A stretch of DNA of 64,000 nucleotides. It comes from Pseudobdellovibrionaceae bacterium. Its GTDB lineage: Bacteria > Bdellovibrionota > FAC87 > UBA2466 > JACKAF01. Position 1 is the stretch's first letter. Every line of letters begins with the position of its first letter. The stretch spans positions 124,001-188,000 of the forward strand of contig JACKAF010000003.1 of assembly GCA_020635235.1 (NCBI GenBank), in the 5' to 3' direction. Made by a program: the position numbers and the translations under genes. Below the pieces are notes generated by a model. The model saw only the letters and a list, made by a program, of their open reading frames with translations, did no database searches and was not told the origin of the DNA. This document shows, in pieces, positions 51,023 to 59,739 of the stretch.

Positions 51023-52147
51023 TTAGGGAGTCGCTTGCAAAGACAGAATGTCGCCCGAAAAACCCAGGAGATACAAATTCCCGCTTCGATCTTCTCCGAA
51101 CGAGGCAATAGGTTGATCGGCCGTGGTGAGTAGCTGATTCGTTGCATCGGCTGGATTGAGTGCCCAGACGCGGCGGGAGACAAAATCAGCGTAAACGTAG
51201 TGGCCCACGAGTTCCGTCAGACTTTCGCCGCGGTACACATAGCCGCCGGTGATGGCGCGCCCTTGAGAATGATCGTATTCGAAAACCGGAGCCTCTGTGT
51301 TCGCCGTGCACATCCCACCTCCAGGGTAGTTGTGGAAGCCTTCACATGTATTCCACCCGTAGTTTTTTCCAGGCAGAATGATATCGATCTCTTCAAAATT
51401 ATTTTGGCCCACATCGGCGGCCCACAGCGTGCCCGTGAGCTTGTCGAACGAAAATCGCCAGGGATTACGAAGTCCGTAGGCCCAGATTTCGGCCCGTCCG
51501 AGATTTGGCGTTTGAGAAAAGGGATTCCCTTCCGGGATTTGATAACCATTTTCGGTGGGATCAATGCGTAGAATACTTCCGAGCAGCGTATGTGGGTTTT
51601 GCCCGTGTTGAAGAGGATCGCCGCCGGAACCCCCGTCGCCCAGCCCTATGTAGAGAAAGCCATCCGGACCAAAAGCGAGCATGCCGCCGTTGTGGTTGGA
51701 AAACGGCTGCTCCACTTCTAGCAGAATTTTCTCTGAGTTCTCATCGGCGATCCCCGTTTGGGCATCCACCTTAAATCTGGAAACGACGGTGCGTGTAGGG
51801 TTGGCCGCCGTGTAGTTCACGTAAAGCAAATAGCCGGATTCTGTATCCGACTCGAGCGCCAGACCAAGTAAACCTTGTTCGTTGCCTGCGGTAAGGGCGC
51901 GGCCGCTCAAATCCAGTACGAGTGTTTTGCTCGCTACATCGCGCTGGTTCTCAAAAGAAAAAATCTTTCCTCCTTGCTCTGCCACAAAAAGCAAACCCCC
52001 GGGGGCGGGGATTTGCACTAGGGACACGGGACGAGAAAAGGAGAGGTTGGGGAACGCCTTGACCAGCAACCATTCAGAGGCGGGCAAGATGGACGGGAAG
52101 ACGGAGAGGATTATGGTGAGCAGTAGTAGGTTTGCGTGCCGTTTCAA
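51023..52147 (-). CDS. PQQ-dependent aldose sugar dehydrogenase-like protein (secreted)
   Basis: A 374-residue exported beta-propeller of the soluble sugar dehydrogenase group. The TTG at 52147, behind GGAAAGGGG, gives a clean signal peptide (LLLLTIILSVFPSI). An in-frame GTG at 52183 is the alternative. The family signature NHNGGMLAFGPDGFLYIGLG and DGGSGGDP with YGLRNPWRFSF are visible. It likely oxidises sugars in the periplasm using PQQ and Ca, but PQQ dependence is inferred from family. Confidence 0.82.
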   Translation of the reverse strand: MKRHANLLLLTIILSVFPSILPASEWLLVKAFPNLSFSRPVSLVQIPAPGGLLFVAEQGGKIFSFENQRDVASKTLVLDLSGRALTAGNEQGLLGLALESDTESGYLLYVNYTAANPTRTVVSRFKVDAQTGIADENSEKILLEVEQPFSNHNGGMLAFGPDGFLYIGLGDGGSGGDPLQHGQNPHTLLGSILRIDPTENGYQIPEGNPFSQTPNLGRAEIWAYGLRNPWRFSFDKLTGTLWAADVGQNNFEEIDIILPGKNYGWNTCEGFHNYPGGGMCTANTEAPVFEYDHSQGRAITGGYVYRGESLTELVGHYVYADFVSRRVWALNPADATNQLLTTADQPIASFGEDRSGNLYLLGFSGDILSLQATP

Positions 52148-52318
52148 GCGGGTCCCCTTTCCTAGCAGGTGCCTTGTGGGCACCAGTTAACTTTCTCAGG
52201 TTCAACATAACCAGGCTTTGGTATTGACCCTAGTGCATTTGCCACAAAGGCGTTTTGCAGGTCCTGCAACGTGCAAGCGGCTCTTGCTTTTCTATCGTTG
52301 CCTTCCTAGAGTGGCCTC

Positions 52319-53470
52319 ATGGAAACGCACTTGGATCTTTTGGATTTGGAAGCGGATTGGACGGACGAACACAAAGACATCATTTTGTCAGTTCGTCGTT
52401 ATGTGGACACGGAAGTCATGCCACTGATGCGGAATCACCAGCGAGCTGGAACTTTTCCGCAAGAAATTCTTCCGGGCTTGGCCAAGTTGGGACTTTTGGA
52501 TGCGATCGCTACAAGCAGTCTGGATCCCACGGCCTATGGGCTTGCGATGCGCGAGTTGGAGCGTGCGGGCTCCACGATAAGAAGCTTTGCGAGCGTTCAG
52601 GGATCGCTTGTGATGGGCGCAATAGAACTGCTCGGGAGCGATGCCCAAAAAGAAGAATGGCTTCCTCCTCTTGGTAGCCTAGAAGCGATCGGTTGCTTTG
52701 GACTAACTGAGCCGGATTTTGGAAGTAATCCGAGCGGCATGCGTACGCGGGCTGAGAAGACTTCAAAGGGTTTTAGAATCAACGGTCAGAAGTGCTGGAT
52801 CACGAACGGAACGACTGCGAAAGTGGCTGTCATTTGGGCCAAGCTTGAGGGGAAGGTAAACGGCTTTCTGGTACCTACTTCGGTCGCGGGGTTTGAGGCG
52901 CGTGAGATAAAAGATAAGTGGAGCTTTCGTACAAGCGATACCGCAGAGCTATTTTTACAGGACGTCGAGATACCCGATTCCGCGAAGTTGCCAAAGGCCA
53001 CCTCGTTGGGGAGTGCGCTCAAGTGTCTCAATCAGGCGCGCTACGGGATTGCGTGGGGAGTCGTGGGTGCCGCGATGGCGTGTTTTGAAGAAACCCGTCG
53101 CTATCTAATCGAGCGTCCGCAGTTCAAGGATCAACCTCTTGCCTCGCACCAGCTCATTCAAAATAAGCTGGCTTGGATGGCCACGGAGATCACCGGGATG
53201 CAACTTGTCTCCAAGCGACTAGGGGAACTCAAAACGCGCGGGCGCCTGCAACCTCAGCAGGTTTCTTTGGGAAAGATGAACAACTGCCGCAAAGCTTTGG
53301 AAGTCGCAAGAACGTGTAGGGATCTTTTAGGGGCCGCTGGGATCCATCACGAATACCACGTGGGGAGGCACCTAACGGATTTGGAGACGGTGCTGACCTA
53401 CGAAGGGACCGAGCACATCCATTCGCTCATTCTAGGTGAGCACCTAACCGGCATTCCCGCCTACTGCTGA
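52319..53470 (+). CDS. gcdH: Glutaryl-CoA dehydrogenase-like acyl-CoA dehydrogenase
   Basis: A 383-residue FAD enzyme that oxidises and decarboxylates glutaryl-CoA in lysine/tryptophan breakdown. It has the signatures IGCFGLTEPDFGSNPSGM and KCWITNG for FAD and substrate binding, the region ARYGIAWGVVGAAMACFE typical of the glutaryl-type subfamily, and the catalytic glutamate Glu362 in TYEGTEHIHSLILG. The length matches the family. Confidence 0.88.
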   Translation: METHLDLLDLEADWTDEHKDIILSVRRYVDTEVMPLMRNHQRAGTFPQEILPGLAKLGLLDAIATSSLDPTAYGLAMRELERAGSTIRSFASVQGSLVMGAIELLGSDAQKEEWLPPLGSLEAIGCFGLTEPDFGSNPSGMRTRAEKTSKGFRINGQKCWITNGTTAKVAVIWAKLEGKVNGFLVPTSVAGFEAREIKDKWSFRTSDTAELFLQDVEIPDSAKLPKATSLGSALKCLNQARYGIAWGVVGAAMACFEETRRYLIERPQFKDQPLASHQLIQNKLAWMATEITGMQLVSKRLGELKTRGRLQPQQVSLGKMNNCRKALEVARTCRDLLGAAGIHHEYHVGRHLTDLETVLTYEGTEHIHSLILGEHLTGIPAYC

Positions 53471-53838
53471 GCAGGGTGCCTGGGGTTTTCTAGGCGGCTG
53501 TCGACGAGATAGTCTATCGCGATCGCCATCCCTTTGCGCCGAGGCACCGTCAGGACGATCGTAAGCAAGGCTCCCGCGGCGAGCCCCGCGCGTCCCATAT
53601 CATGGTTAGCGGGAGTCATGAGGACCATCACGAGAATAAACAGTCCCGTAATAAAAGCTGTTGTGATGTACATGAAAAACCAGCAGTCACCTTCGCGGGC
53701 ACGCAACTCACATTTGCATTCTGCACACGCTTTGTGAACTTCGCCCCAGCGAACAAAGAGTGGAGTCTTTCCGCATTGCGGGCAGGTCATCTTAAGGCCG
53801 TTGAGTAGAGTCTGTAGAGTTTTGCTTTTAGGGGACAC
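53461..53838 (-). CDS. DUF983-type zinc-ribbon membrane protein
   Basis: A 125-residue protein. Start GTG 53838 gives MSPKSKTLQTLLNG, then the DUF983 signature CPQCGKTPLFVRW and CAECKC, followed by two transmembrane helices. Function is unknown for the family. A longer frame to 53922 would overlap the upstream gene by about 95 bases, so the GTG start with an 11-base overlap is preferred. Confidence 0.75.
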   Translation of the reverse strand: MSPKSKTLQTLLNGLKMTCPQCGKTPLFVRWGEVHKACAECKCELRAREGDCWFFMYITTAFITGLFILVMVLMTPANHDMGRAGLAAGALLTIVLTVPRRKGMAIAIDYLVDSRLENPRHPAQQ

Positions 53839-54232
53839 GGACCAAGTTATCACCAGGGTTTGTGTCGTCACAAGTGAAGTTTTTGGAGGTGGGGTTCGGG
53901 GTGTGTAGAAAGTCAGCTTCAAAGGGATAAAATTTAATATCTTTGCAGTGGCGGCGTGCCGTTCTCATGCAGTTTGAATAGACAAGACCCATGCATTTAT
54001 GAATTGAAGCCCGCCACTTGCACTGGGGCTTCTTGATCAGACAGGCCTCTTCTGTTTCGATTGCTAGGCATTCATCGTTGGAGGTTTTGATACTCGGTTT
54101 GATTTTGATGAAGCATTCCGTGGAGTCTTTCTTAATGACCTGATCGGGAATGCTAGGGCCATAGTAGTTTGAGGCCAACACTAGGCCCCAGAGAGGGAAG
54201 GTCGATAGAAAGAATATGGCTCTTTTTGTCAT
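53828..54232 (-). CDS. Small secreted cysteine-rich protein
   Basis: A 134-residue protein with a signal peptide (IFFLSTFPLWGLVLAS). The mature part has eight cysteines, suggesting four disulfides, with spacing such as ECFIKIKP, EACLIKKPQC and SNCMRTARRHC. It is rich in lysine. No family was recognised; the pattern suggests a stable extracellular protein. Its end overlaps the DUF983 gene by 11 bases. Confidence 0.7.
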   Translation of the reverse strand: MTKRAIFFLSTFPLWGLVLASNYYGPSIPDQVIKKDSTECFIKIKPSIKTSNDECLAIETEEACLIKKPQCKWRASIHKCMGLVYSNCMRTARRHCKDIKFYPFEADFLHTPNPTSKNFTCDDTNPGDNLVRVP

Positions 54233-54255
54233 GGAAGCGGCGTTTAATCATTTTA

Positions 54256-55863
54256 TCAAGCTTTGCTCTTGGTTGTTAGCTTTGTCGTCAGTCCGGTGGC
54301 GATCTGCATCCAATCAAAATTTTGGACCGCAACACGTCGCAGCGCGTCCTTGTGACCGCGAACGGAGTGAAAGATTTTTGGGAGATTTGTAGTCAGATCT
54401 CGTACAAGATGATCCGGGTTCAGTCGGGCGAGCGCGACCAGCTCGGGAGCTAACTCGTTATCCATGTGATCGATCTTGCTTCGTATTCCAGCCTGATTCG
54501 TTCCCATCGGAAAGCAACCGCTTGCCAACGCCTCCAGAAAAACCATTGGTCCCGCTTCGGGGACAAGAGAGGGAAAGACGGCGACGTCGCAGGTTGGGTA
54601 GAGCGCCGCCAGTTCCTGATGCCCGAGAAAGCCGGTGAAGATGGGACAGTCTTCGGGAAGTTGCTTTCCCATTTCAAAGTAACGTGCTTGGTCTGACGAG
54701 GGCAGGTTTTTCAGGTACTTTGCAGAGCTTTCGAAATAGGTGTCCTTTTCCCCGGGCACTCCCCAGTCGAGAATATTCAGGGCGAGTTTTTTTTGTCCTC
54801 GGCGTAAGGCACTTAGAAAGCACTCCATAGGTTCGCGAAGCGGGCCTTGTCCCACCAAAACAACTGCCAGCTGCGGGATCGCCGCGACCAGCTGTGGAAG
54901 AGCCCAAAGTAAACATTGCGGCCCTTTGGCTCCAATAAGACGGCCGACAAATAAAAGAGTAGGTCTACCGGCTAGTTTTTCTAGGGCCTGCAGGGTATCA
55001 GAGTCTGCCCCCTTTACAGAGTACATGGCCGATTTCTTAAGGGTAGCGGTGTACTCGGCGAATGAACTGTCGTCGACAAGCTCGTGGAAAAGTCCCCTCT
55101 GACTGGGTGTTTTTCCGCTGGGGCGTTTTGACAGTAGATTTCCTAAATGTTTTAGAGATTTTGTCCTCTCTTTTTCTGGAACCACCTGAAACAGCCGAGT
55201 ATCGACGCCCACTGAAATGGGACTGAGTTTAGCCTTGAGACCCGGAACCGAAGCAAAGAGTTGTAGAAGCCGCGATTTCATTTCGTCACTGACGTAAAAG
55301 ACATGCTCTGCTTGTCCAAGGGCTGCGGCCGCCATCGCGTGGAGTCGGCCATCGAGTTTTACTGCATATTCGATGGCGCTTCCATGGGGCACCACGGAGT
55401 AAGGGATACCGAGCCGTTTGTTGAGACGTTGAGCGACTGTGGGCATTAGTACGGAGTGGTTTGCCAGCAGGGTATTGATCCCCGGTTTTTTAATGAGTGG
55501 TGCCAGTACTTCCACGTGGCGCTCGACATAGGCCTCCAATTTGGCATCGCTTAGCTCGATCATGGGGATCGCATTTTCAAAGCCTTCGTACTTGTCTCGA
55601 ACAAATACCGGAAGTGTTTTTCCTATATCAATTCGGTGGAGCTGAATTTTACCGGGAAACAGGGTTTCCTTGCGGGCCTCAGTGTTGGCTCCCTTCAAGG
55701 GATGGAACACAGCGTTTTCGATAAATTCATAGTGCTCGGGGTGTCGTTCCTGGCAGATGAGGGCGGCGTTTATTCCCGCCCGCGCCAGGGCTTCGCAGAT
55801 ATTGCGAGTCCAGATGTTGCTGCCGGAGCCCTCCAGCAGGTAGCCATGTAGAATACCGATCAT
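54256..55863 (-). CDS. Glycosyltransferase family 4-like protein, large
   Basis: A 535-residue GT-B enzyme. The N-terminal domain starts IGILHGYLLEGSGSNIWTR, the glycogen-synthase-like donor-binding entry. The C-terminal domain has LLFVGRLIGAKGPQCLLWAL and VFPSLVPEAGPMVFLEALASG (E-x7-E). A long insert (about 240-290) is unusual. It resembles sucrose-phosphate-synthase-type GT4 proteins; the product is unknown. Confidence 0.85.
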   Translation of the reverse strand: MIGILHGYLLEGSGSNIWTRNICEALARAGINAALICQERHPEHYEFIENAVFHPLKGANTEARKETLFPGKIQLHRIDIGKTLPVFVRDKYEGFENAIPMIELSDAKLEAYVERHVEVLAPLIKKPGINTLLANHSVLMPTVAQRLNKRLGIPYSVVPHGSAIEYAVKLDGRLHAMAAAALGQAEHVFYVSDEMKSRLLQLFASVPGLKAKLSPISVGVDTRLFQVVPEKERTKSLKHLGNLLSKRPSGKTPSQRGLFHELVDDSSFAEYTATLKKSAMYSVKGADSDTLQALEKLAGRPTLLFVGRLIGAKGPQCLLWALPQLVAAIPQLAVVLVGQGPLREPMECFLSALRRGQKKLALNILDWGVPGEKDTYFESSAKYLKNLPSSDQARYFEMGKQLPEDCPIFTGFLGHQELAALYPTCDVAVFPSLVPEAGPMVFLEALASGCFPMGTNQAGIRSKIDHMDNELAPELVALARLNPDHLVRDLTTNLPKIFHSVRGHKDALRRVAVQNFDWMQIATGLTTKLTTKSKA

Positions 55864-56000
55864 CGTAGACTTATCCGGTGCGTCGCTAAATCTTTCGGTG
55901 CCGCTTGTTAAGGCAATCTTGCTCTAATACGACGGGAGACATCGGGTTTATGTGTGGCGTTAGTATATAATGAGAATTTAGGCGACCCAAGCGAGAAGCC

Positions 56001-57293
56001 ATGACTCGTAGTTCAATTCTTACCTTTTACATCACGACAGTCTTGGCTTCCTTACCCATCGGCGTGTTTCTTTTAGATGGAGCGGTTCCAGGCCTGGCCG
56101 GTATGACGGGGCTCAGCCAATCCCTTACGGTTCTTCCATATATTTTGCTGCTCATCACGGGGTTTCTGGGCTGGAAAATGCACCAGAAGTCGATTGTGTT
56201 CAGCACGGCCTTTTTTCTGGCTGCGTATATTATTACGGTTACGCCCTTAGAGGGAGCGCTTGGTATCTATCGTTGGCGTGCGATTGCGGTAGCGGCGCCG
56301 CTCTCGCTGATGTTTATTTTTCTAGTTGGGTCGACGCCTGAAGGGAATCGAAATCACCCGGCTCTAGTCGCTTCCACCATTCTGCCACTTGGTCTACTGC
56401 TCGTTATGATCAAGTTCCAGGGGCCTGTTGTACGCGACTTTCTCAACTGGCGACTATCCAATTACCCGCACTGGCGACTCACAGATTTAAGCCTTATTGG
56501 TTTGCAGCTTTTTGGCATCACGATTTTCAAGCAGAAGGACAAGGAAGTTCGGCGTTTTTGTGCCGCCACTTGGGTCTCATTGTTTCCGCTTCTGTTTCTT
56601 CTCAATCGACTTGTAAGCCCTGGTGGTCGGAACTTCTTTTTTCTGAGCTGTGGCCTCATTTTTTCTGGCATCGGACTCGCTCTTCTTTACTCCATGTACA
56701 GAATGTACTGGCAGAAAATCTACCTGGACGAACTCACTGAACTACCCAACCGCCGAGCATTGGACACAGCAATGACCCATCTGGGGAAAACCTATACAAT
56801 CGTCATGCTCGATATCGATCATTTTAAGAAGTTCAACGACTCGTATGGGCATCACGAAGGGGACAATGTTCTTAGATTTGTTGCCTTTCATCTGGCCCGC
56901 CAAACGGGGATGAAAGCATACCGTTACGGGGGCGAGGAGTTTTGCCTCCTCTATGACAGTCACCGTGCGGACGACGTTTACCCCAAGGTTGAAAAGCTAC
57001 GAGAGTCCCTTTCCAAAAGAAAATTTTACATTCGGTCTCCAAAGCATGTGCGAGCGCGCACCTCGCATCGGGACCGTGGAAAAGGTGGTTCCGCAGCGGA
57101 GACCGTGCAGGTAACTATCAGTGCCGGTATTGCCAGTCCGAACCGTCTGGACATGACACCCAATGAGGTACGTACTGCAGCGGACCGGGCACTCTACCAG
57201 TCCAAAGAGAAGGGCCGGAATCAGGTCAGTCTTTGGTTGGGAGACGATGTAGAGGAGTTTAACGAACTGCTTTCCGGTGTCTCCAGCTCCTAA
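56001..57293 (+). CDS. Membrane-bound GGDEF diguanylate cyclase
   Basis: A 430-residue protein. The N-terminal half has about six or seven transmembrane helices (a MASE-like sensor), and the C-terminal GGDEF domain starts LDELTELPNRRALD with MLDIDHFKKFND and catalytic GGEEF. The RxxD inhibitory site is absent (QTGM at that position), so activity would not be feedback-controlled in the usual way. A basic insert (RARTSHRDRGKGG) interrupts the domain late. It probably raises c-di-GMP in response to a membrane signal. Confidence 0.9.
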   Translation: MTRSSILTFYITTVLASLPIGVFLLDGAVPGLAGMTGLSQSLTVLPYILLLITGFLGWKMHQKSIVFSTAFFLAAYIITVTPLEGALGIYRWRAIAVAAPLSLMFIFLVGSTPEGNRNHPALVASTILPLGLLLVMIKFQGPVVRDFLNWRLSNYPHWRLTDLSLIGLQLFGITIFKQKDKEVRRFCAATWVSLFPLLFLLNRLVSPGGRNFFFLSCGLIFSGIGLALLYSMYRMYWQKIYLDELTELPNRRALDTAMTHLGKTYTIVMLDIDHFKKFNDSYGHHEGDNVLRFVAFHLARQTGMKAYRYGGEEFCLLYDSHRADDVYPKVEKLRESLSKRKFYIRSPKHVRARTSHRDRGKGGSAAETVQVTISAGIASPNRLDMTPNEVRTAADRALYQSKEKGRNQVSLWLGDDVEEFNELLSGVSSS

Positions 57294-57375
57294 AAAATTC
57301 ATAAAAGCTAAACTTGTCGTAGGTCCTAAACTTATGACATGTTGCTAGTATTGGGCTTAATCAACTGTAGGTCGA

Positions 57376-57927
57376 ATGAACCATAAACTTTCCTTCTGGA
57401 TCCGAAAGCTCCAACAGTACTCCGATCGCCCCTGGTACCTACCATTCTTAGCGGCGCTGATTGGTCTGGATCTTTTTCTTTTGATTGTCCCTTCGGATGG
57501 ACTTCTCGTCAGCTCAGTGATGTTGCGTCCCAAGCGTTGGGTTCGGATCTGCATCTGGGTGAGTGTCGGATCGGCTTTGGGGGCCTTGGCCTTGTCTGCA
57601 TTGGTTCAATGGGATTCGGTTTGGTTGATGAACTCTTTCCCCACTCTTTTTCAATCTTCCCATTGGGAGTCTACAAACGCCTTTATCGATAAACACGGAG
57701 CTTGGGCTCTGGCACTGTTCTCGTTCAGCATTTTGCCCCAACAGCCCGCGGTTATTATCTCTGCCCTCGCGGGAATGCCCCTGGAAGTTATTCTCATTTC
57801 GGTATTTGTCGGCAGATTGGTGAAATACGGCATTCTCTCTTACGTCGCAAGCCATGCCCCCAGAATAATCAACCGGCTGTGGTTCATCCGCAAAGAAGTC
57901 CAGCAGCTCCAGGAAACCGAAGTCTAA
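57376..57927 (+). CDS. Small VTT/DedA-like membrane protein
   Basis: A 183-residue membrane protein with four or five helices, a proline-rich FSILPQQPAVIISALAG motif like the SNARE-associated (VTT, YqaA/DedA) fold, and a basic end. It may be a lipid scramblase or transporter as proposed for DedA proteins; the call is by pattern. Two copies of CTAAACTT lie upstream (57308 and 57326). Confidence 0.65.
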   Translation: MNHKLSFWIRKLQQYSDRPWYLPFLAALIGLDLFLLIVPSDGLLVSSVMLRPKRWVRICIWVSVGSALGALALSALVQWDSVWLMNSFPTLFQSSHWESTNAFIDKHGAWALALFSFSILPQQPAVIISALAGMPLEVILISVFVGRLVKYGILSYVASHAPRIINRLWFIRKEVQQLQETEV

Positions 57928-57932
57928 TCCCC

Positions 57933-57960
57933 TAAAGAAATTTCTCAATTCTTCCGATAG
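57933..57960 (+). promoter_or_regulatory. Possible sigma-28-type promoter
   Basis: TAAAGAAA (57933-57940) and TCCGATAG (57953-57960) with the same 12-base gap as the candidate at 12594-12621. It lies 18 bases before the ATG at 57979. Weak: two or more mismatches per box. Confidence 0.25.
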
Positions 57961-57978
57961 GCCATACGGTATTGTGTG

Positions 57979-58716
57979 ATGTGGCTTAAAGGACTATTCA
58001 AATTTTACGAGCGGATCGGTATCTACTTTATGTGGTTAACCGTGACGATCTTCCACGTCCTACTGCTTTGGGATGTGGGCCAGTACGTTGTGGATGATGA
58101 GAACTGGCAACCCCACTTCGTTGGGGACGTGGAAAGCCAAGTCCAGGCAACTCTGAAAAAGATCGATTTCGTCGAAAAGCAGAATCTTTCGGACGAGCGT
58201 TTCCGAGCTGCACTTGTGCGGCGGGCCGCTGAGGACTGTAACGGCTGTGGCCTGAATCCTTTTCCGGGAAAGGAGAAGAGTCTGGCCATCCTAAAAGCTC
58301 TCGGCAACCCGGACGTCCGGCAGCGCTACGAGTTTTGGCATTCGCTCAGCATGTTGGCGTGGATGTTGTTTTGGTGCCTCAATCTTTTGCTTCTGGCGAT
58401 TGCCATGGGTATCCCAAGCGGCGGGGTTTTACGCTACTTTATTACGGCGACCTTTTTGATACCGTTTCTCACCTTACTTGCTGCAGCGACAACCGCTTCC
58501 GGTGACATTCTTAATTTTGTAGACGATGTTCCAACTTTCGTGGGACTAGGGAAGTATCTCTTGTACTTCTCAGCTGGGTTTCCACTCGTAGGCTGGCCCC
58601 TGGCGCTGGGTATGGTTCAGTGGATGCGGGTTAACCCCAGTGCTGGGCGTAGCAAATTGCCTAACCCTTATAACTACCGTCCGCCCAAGGAGCGGATGAG
58701 AAAGTCGGGACGCTAA
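57979..58716 (+). CDS. Inner-membrane protein of unknown function
   Basis: A 245-residue protein with about four to five transmembrane helices: one near the N-terminus (IYFMWLTVTIFHVLLLWDV), then a periplasmic loop of about 90 residues with an ECNGCG-like DCNGCGLN pair, then helices at about 120-220 and a basic, proline-rich end. The start is taken as ATG 57979; GTG 57976 is an alternative. The stop overlaps the TPR gene by TAATG. Confidence 0.65.
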   Translation: MWLKGLFKFYERIGIYFMWLTVTIFHVLLLWDVGQYVVDDENWQPHFVGDVESQVQATLKKIDFVEKQNLSDERFRAALVRRAAEDCNGCGLNPFPGKEKSLAILKALGNPDVRQRYEFWHSLSMLAWMLFWCLNLLLLAIAMGIPSGGVLRYFITATFLIPFLTLLAAATTASGDILNFVDDVPTFVGLGKYLLYFSAGFPLVGWPLALGMVQWMRVNPSAGRSKLPNPYNYRPPKERMRKSGR

Positions 58717-59687
58717 TGCGCTTGATTTGTGTCTCGCTGCTACTGCTTGTATCCACCGCCTCGGCGGATATCTCCAAACCCCGCTTGAAAGCCTTTTTCA
58801 AAAGTCTAAACGAAGATTGCGAGAAGAATGCCCCGGCGGAACCGGCAGAGTTTTCGCGCGTAGAGCAGGTACAACTGTGTGTAGTCGGAAAACTCAAGAA
58901 TACTTTGGTGGAAAACGCCAAATTTCTTTGCCCCGATGACGACAGCGTTCATTGCTATACCGCTATGGTCGATGAAGCGAGTGTGGATTCTCCTCTGCCC
59001 CCGCAAATCCAGCTTGTAATGTTAGAGGCGGGGGTTCAGGTTTTGACGGCGCATATCGAGACACTAAGAAAAGATAGTGATCCAAAAGCATTGGAGGCGA
59101 AGGGAGTCCTCTGGCTGTTGGAGATTCTCGTCTCAAACGGCGAGGCTTTCGTACGCAGTCCGGCCTGCCGCGAGGGTGACACGTCGCTTTGCCCCAGTCG
59201 GCGCGAAGGGATTGCCGCAATCGTGAGTCGGGGTAAGAATCTCTTCCCGCCCACTAACGATAAGCAGAGAGATGCCCTAATGCTTAAGGATCCGCACTTT
59301 GATGAGACACGGAAGCGTTTTAACATCTTGCAGGGACTCCATTATTATGAAGAAGGCGTCGCACATTTTGACGCGGGAGATTATTCGGGAGCCATCAAAC
59401 AGTACACTGAGTCTCTAAAATTTAACCCCAAGTCCTTCCATATTTTCTATAGTCGCGGAAGCGCGAAGTTCGAGTTGAAAAACTTCCGGGGTGCTTTGCA
59501 GGATTACAAGCAAGCTTTGAAGCTGAATCCCAAATCGGCCCGCTGTTACTTTTTCTCGGCAATGGCAAATCTTAAAATCGGACGCACTGCCCAAGCAAAG
59601 ACGGAATTCAAAAGGTCGCAGGAACTTTCAAAAGATGTTTATGAACAGTTAGCAGCGCGCTACGAGCGTGATGTTGCCAGCCAGTAG
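58716..59687 (+). CDS. Exported TPR-repeat protein
   Basis: A 323-residue protein with a signal peptide (MRLICVSLLLLVSTASAD). A helical first half with several cysteines is followed by two to three tetratricopeptide repeats (GDYSGAIKQYTESLKFNPKS, NFRGALQDYKQALKLNPKSA, and a third partly). Such repeats bind other proteins. It starts within the stop of the preceding membrane gene, suggesting they act together. Confidence 0.8.
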   Translation: MRLICVSLLLLVSTASADISKPRLKAFFKSLNEDCEKNAPAEPAEFSRVEQVQLCVVGKLKNTLVENAKFLCPDDDSVHCYTAMVDEASVDSPLPPQIQLVMLEAGVQVLTAHIETLRKDSDPKALEAKGVLWLLEILVSNGEAFVRSPACREGDTSLCPSRREGIAAIVSRGKNLFPPTNDKQRDALMLKDPHFDETRKRFNILQGLHYYEEGVAHFDAGDYSGAIKQYTESLKFNPKSFHIFYSRGSAKFELKNFRGALQDYKQALKLNPKSARCYFFSAMANLKIGRTAQAKTEFKRSQELSKDVYEQLAARYERDVASQ

Positions 59688-59739
59688 ATTCACCGAAAAT
59701 TAACCTGCTATTTATATTCTGAAGTCATCATTGTGATTA

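Noticed and set aside
57308..57333. Direct repeat CTAAACTT with 18-base period
   Set aside because: Only two short copies; not enough to call a regulator site.
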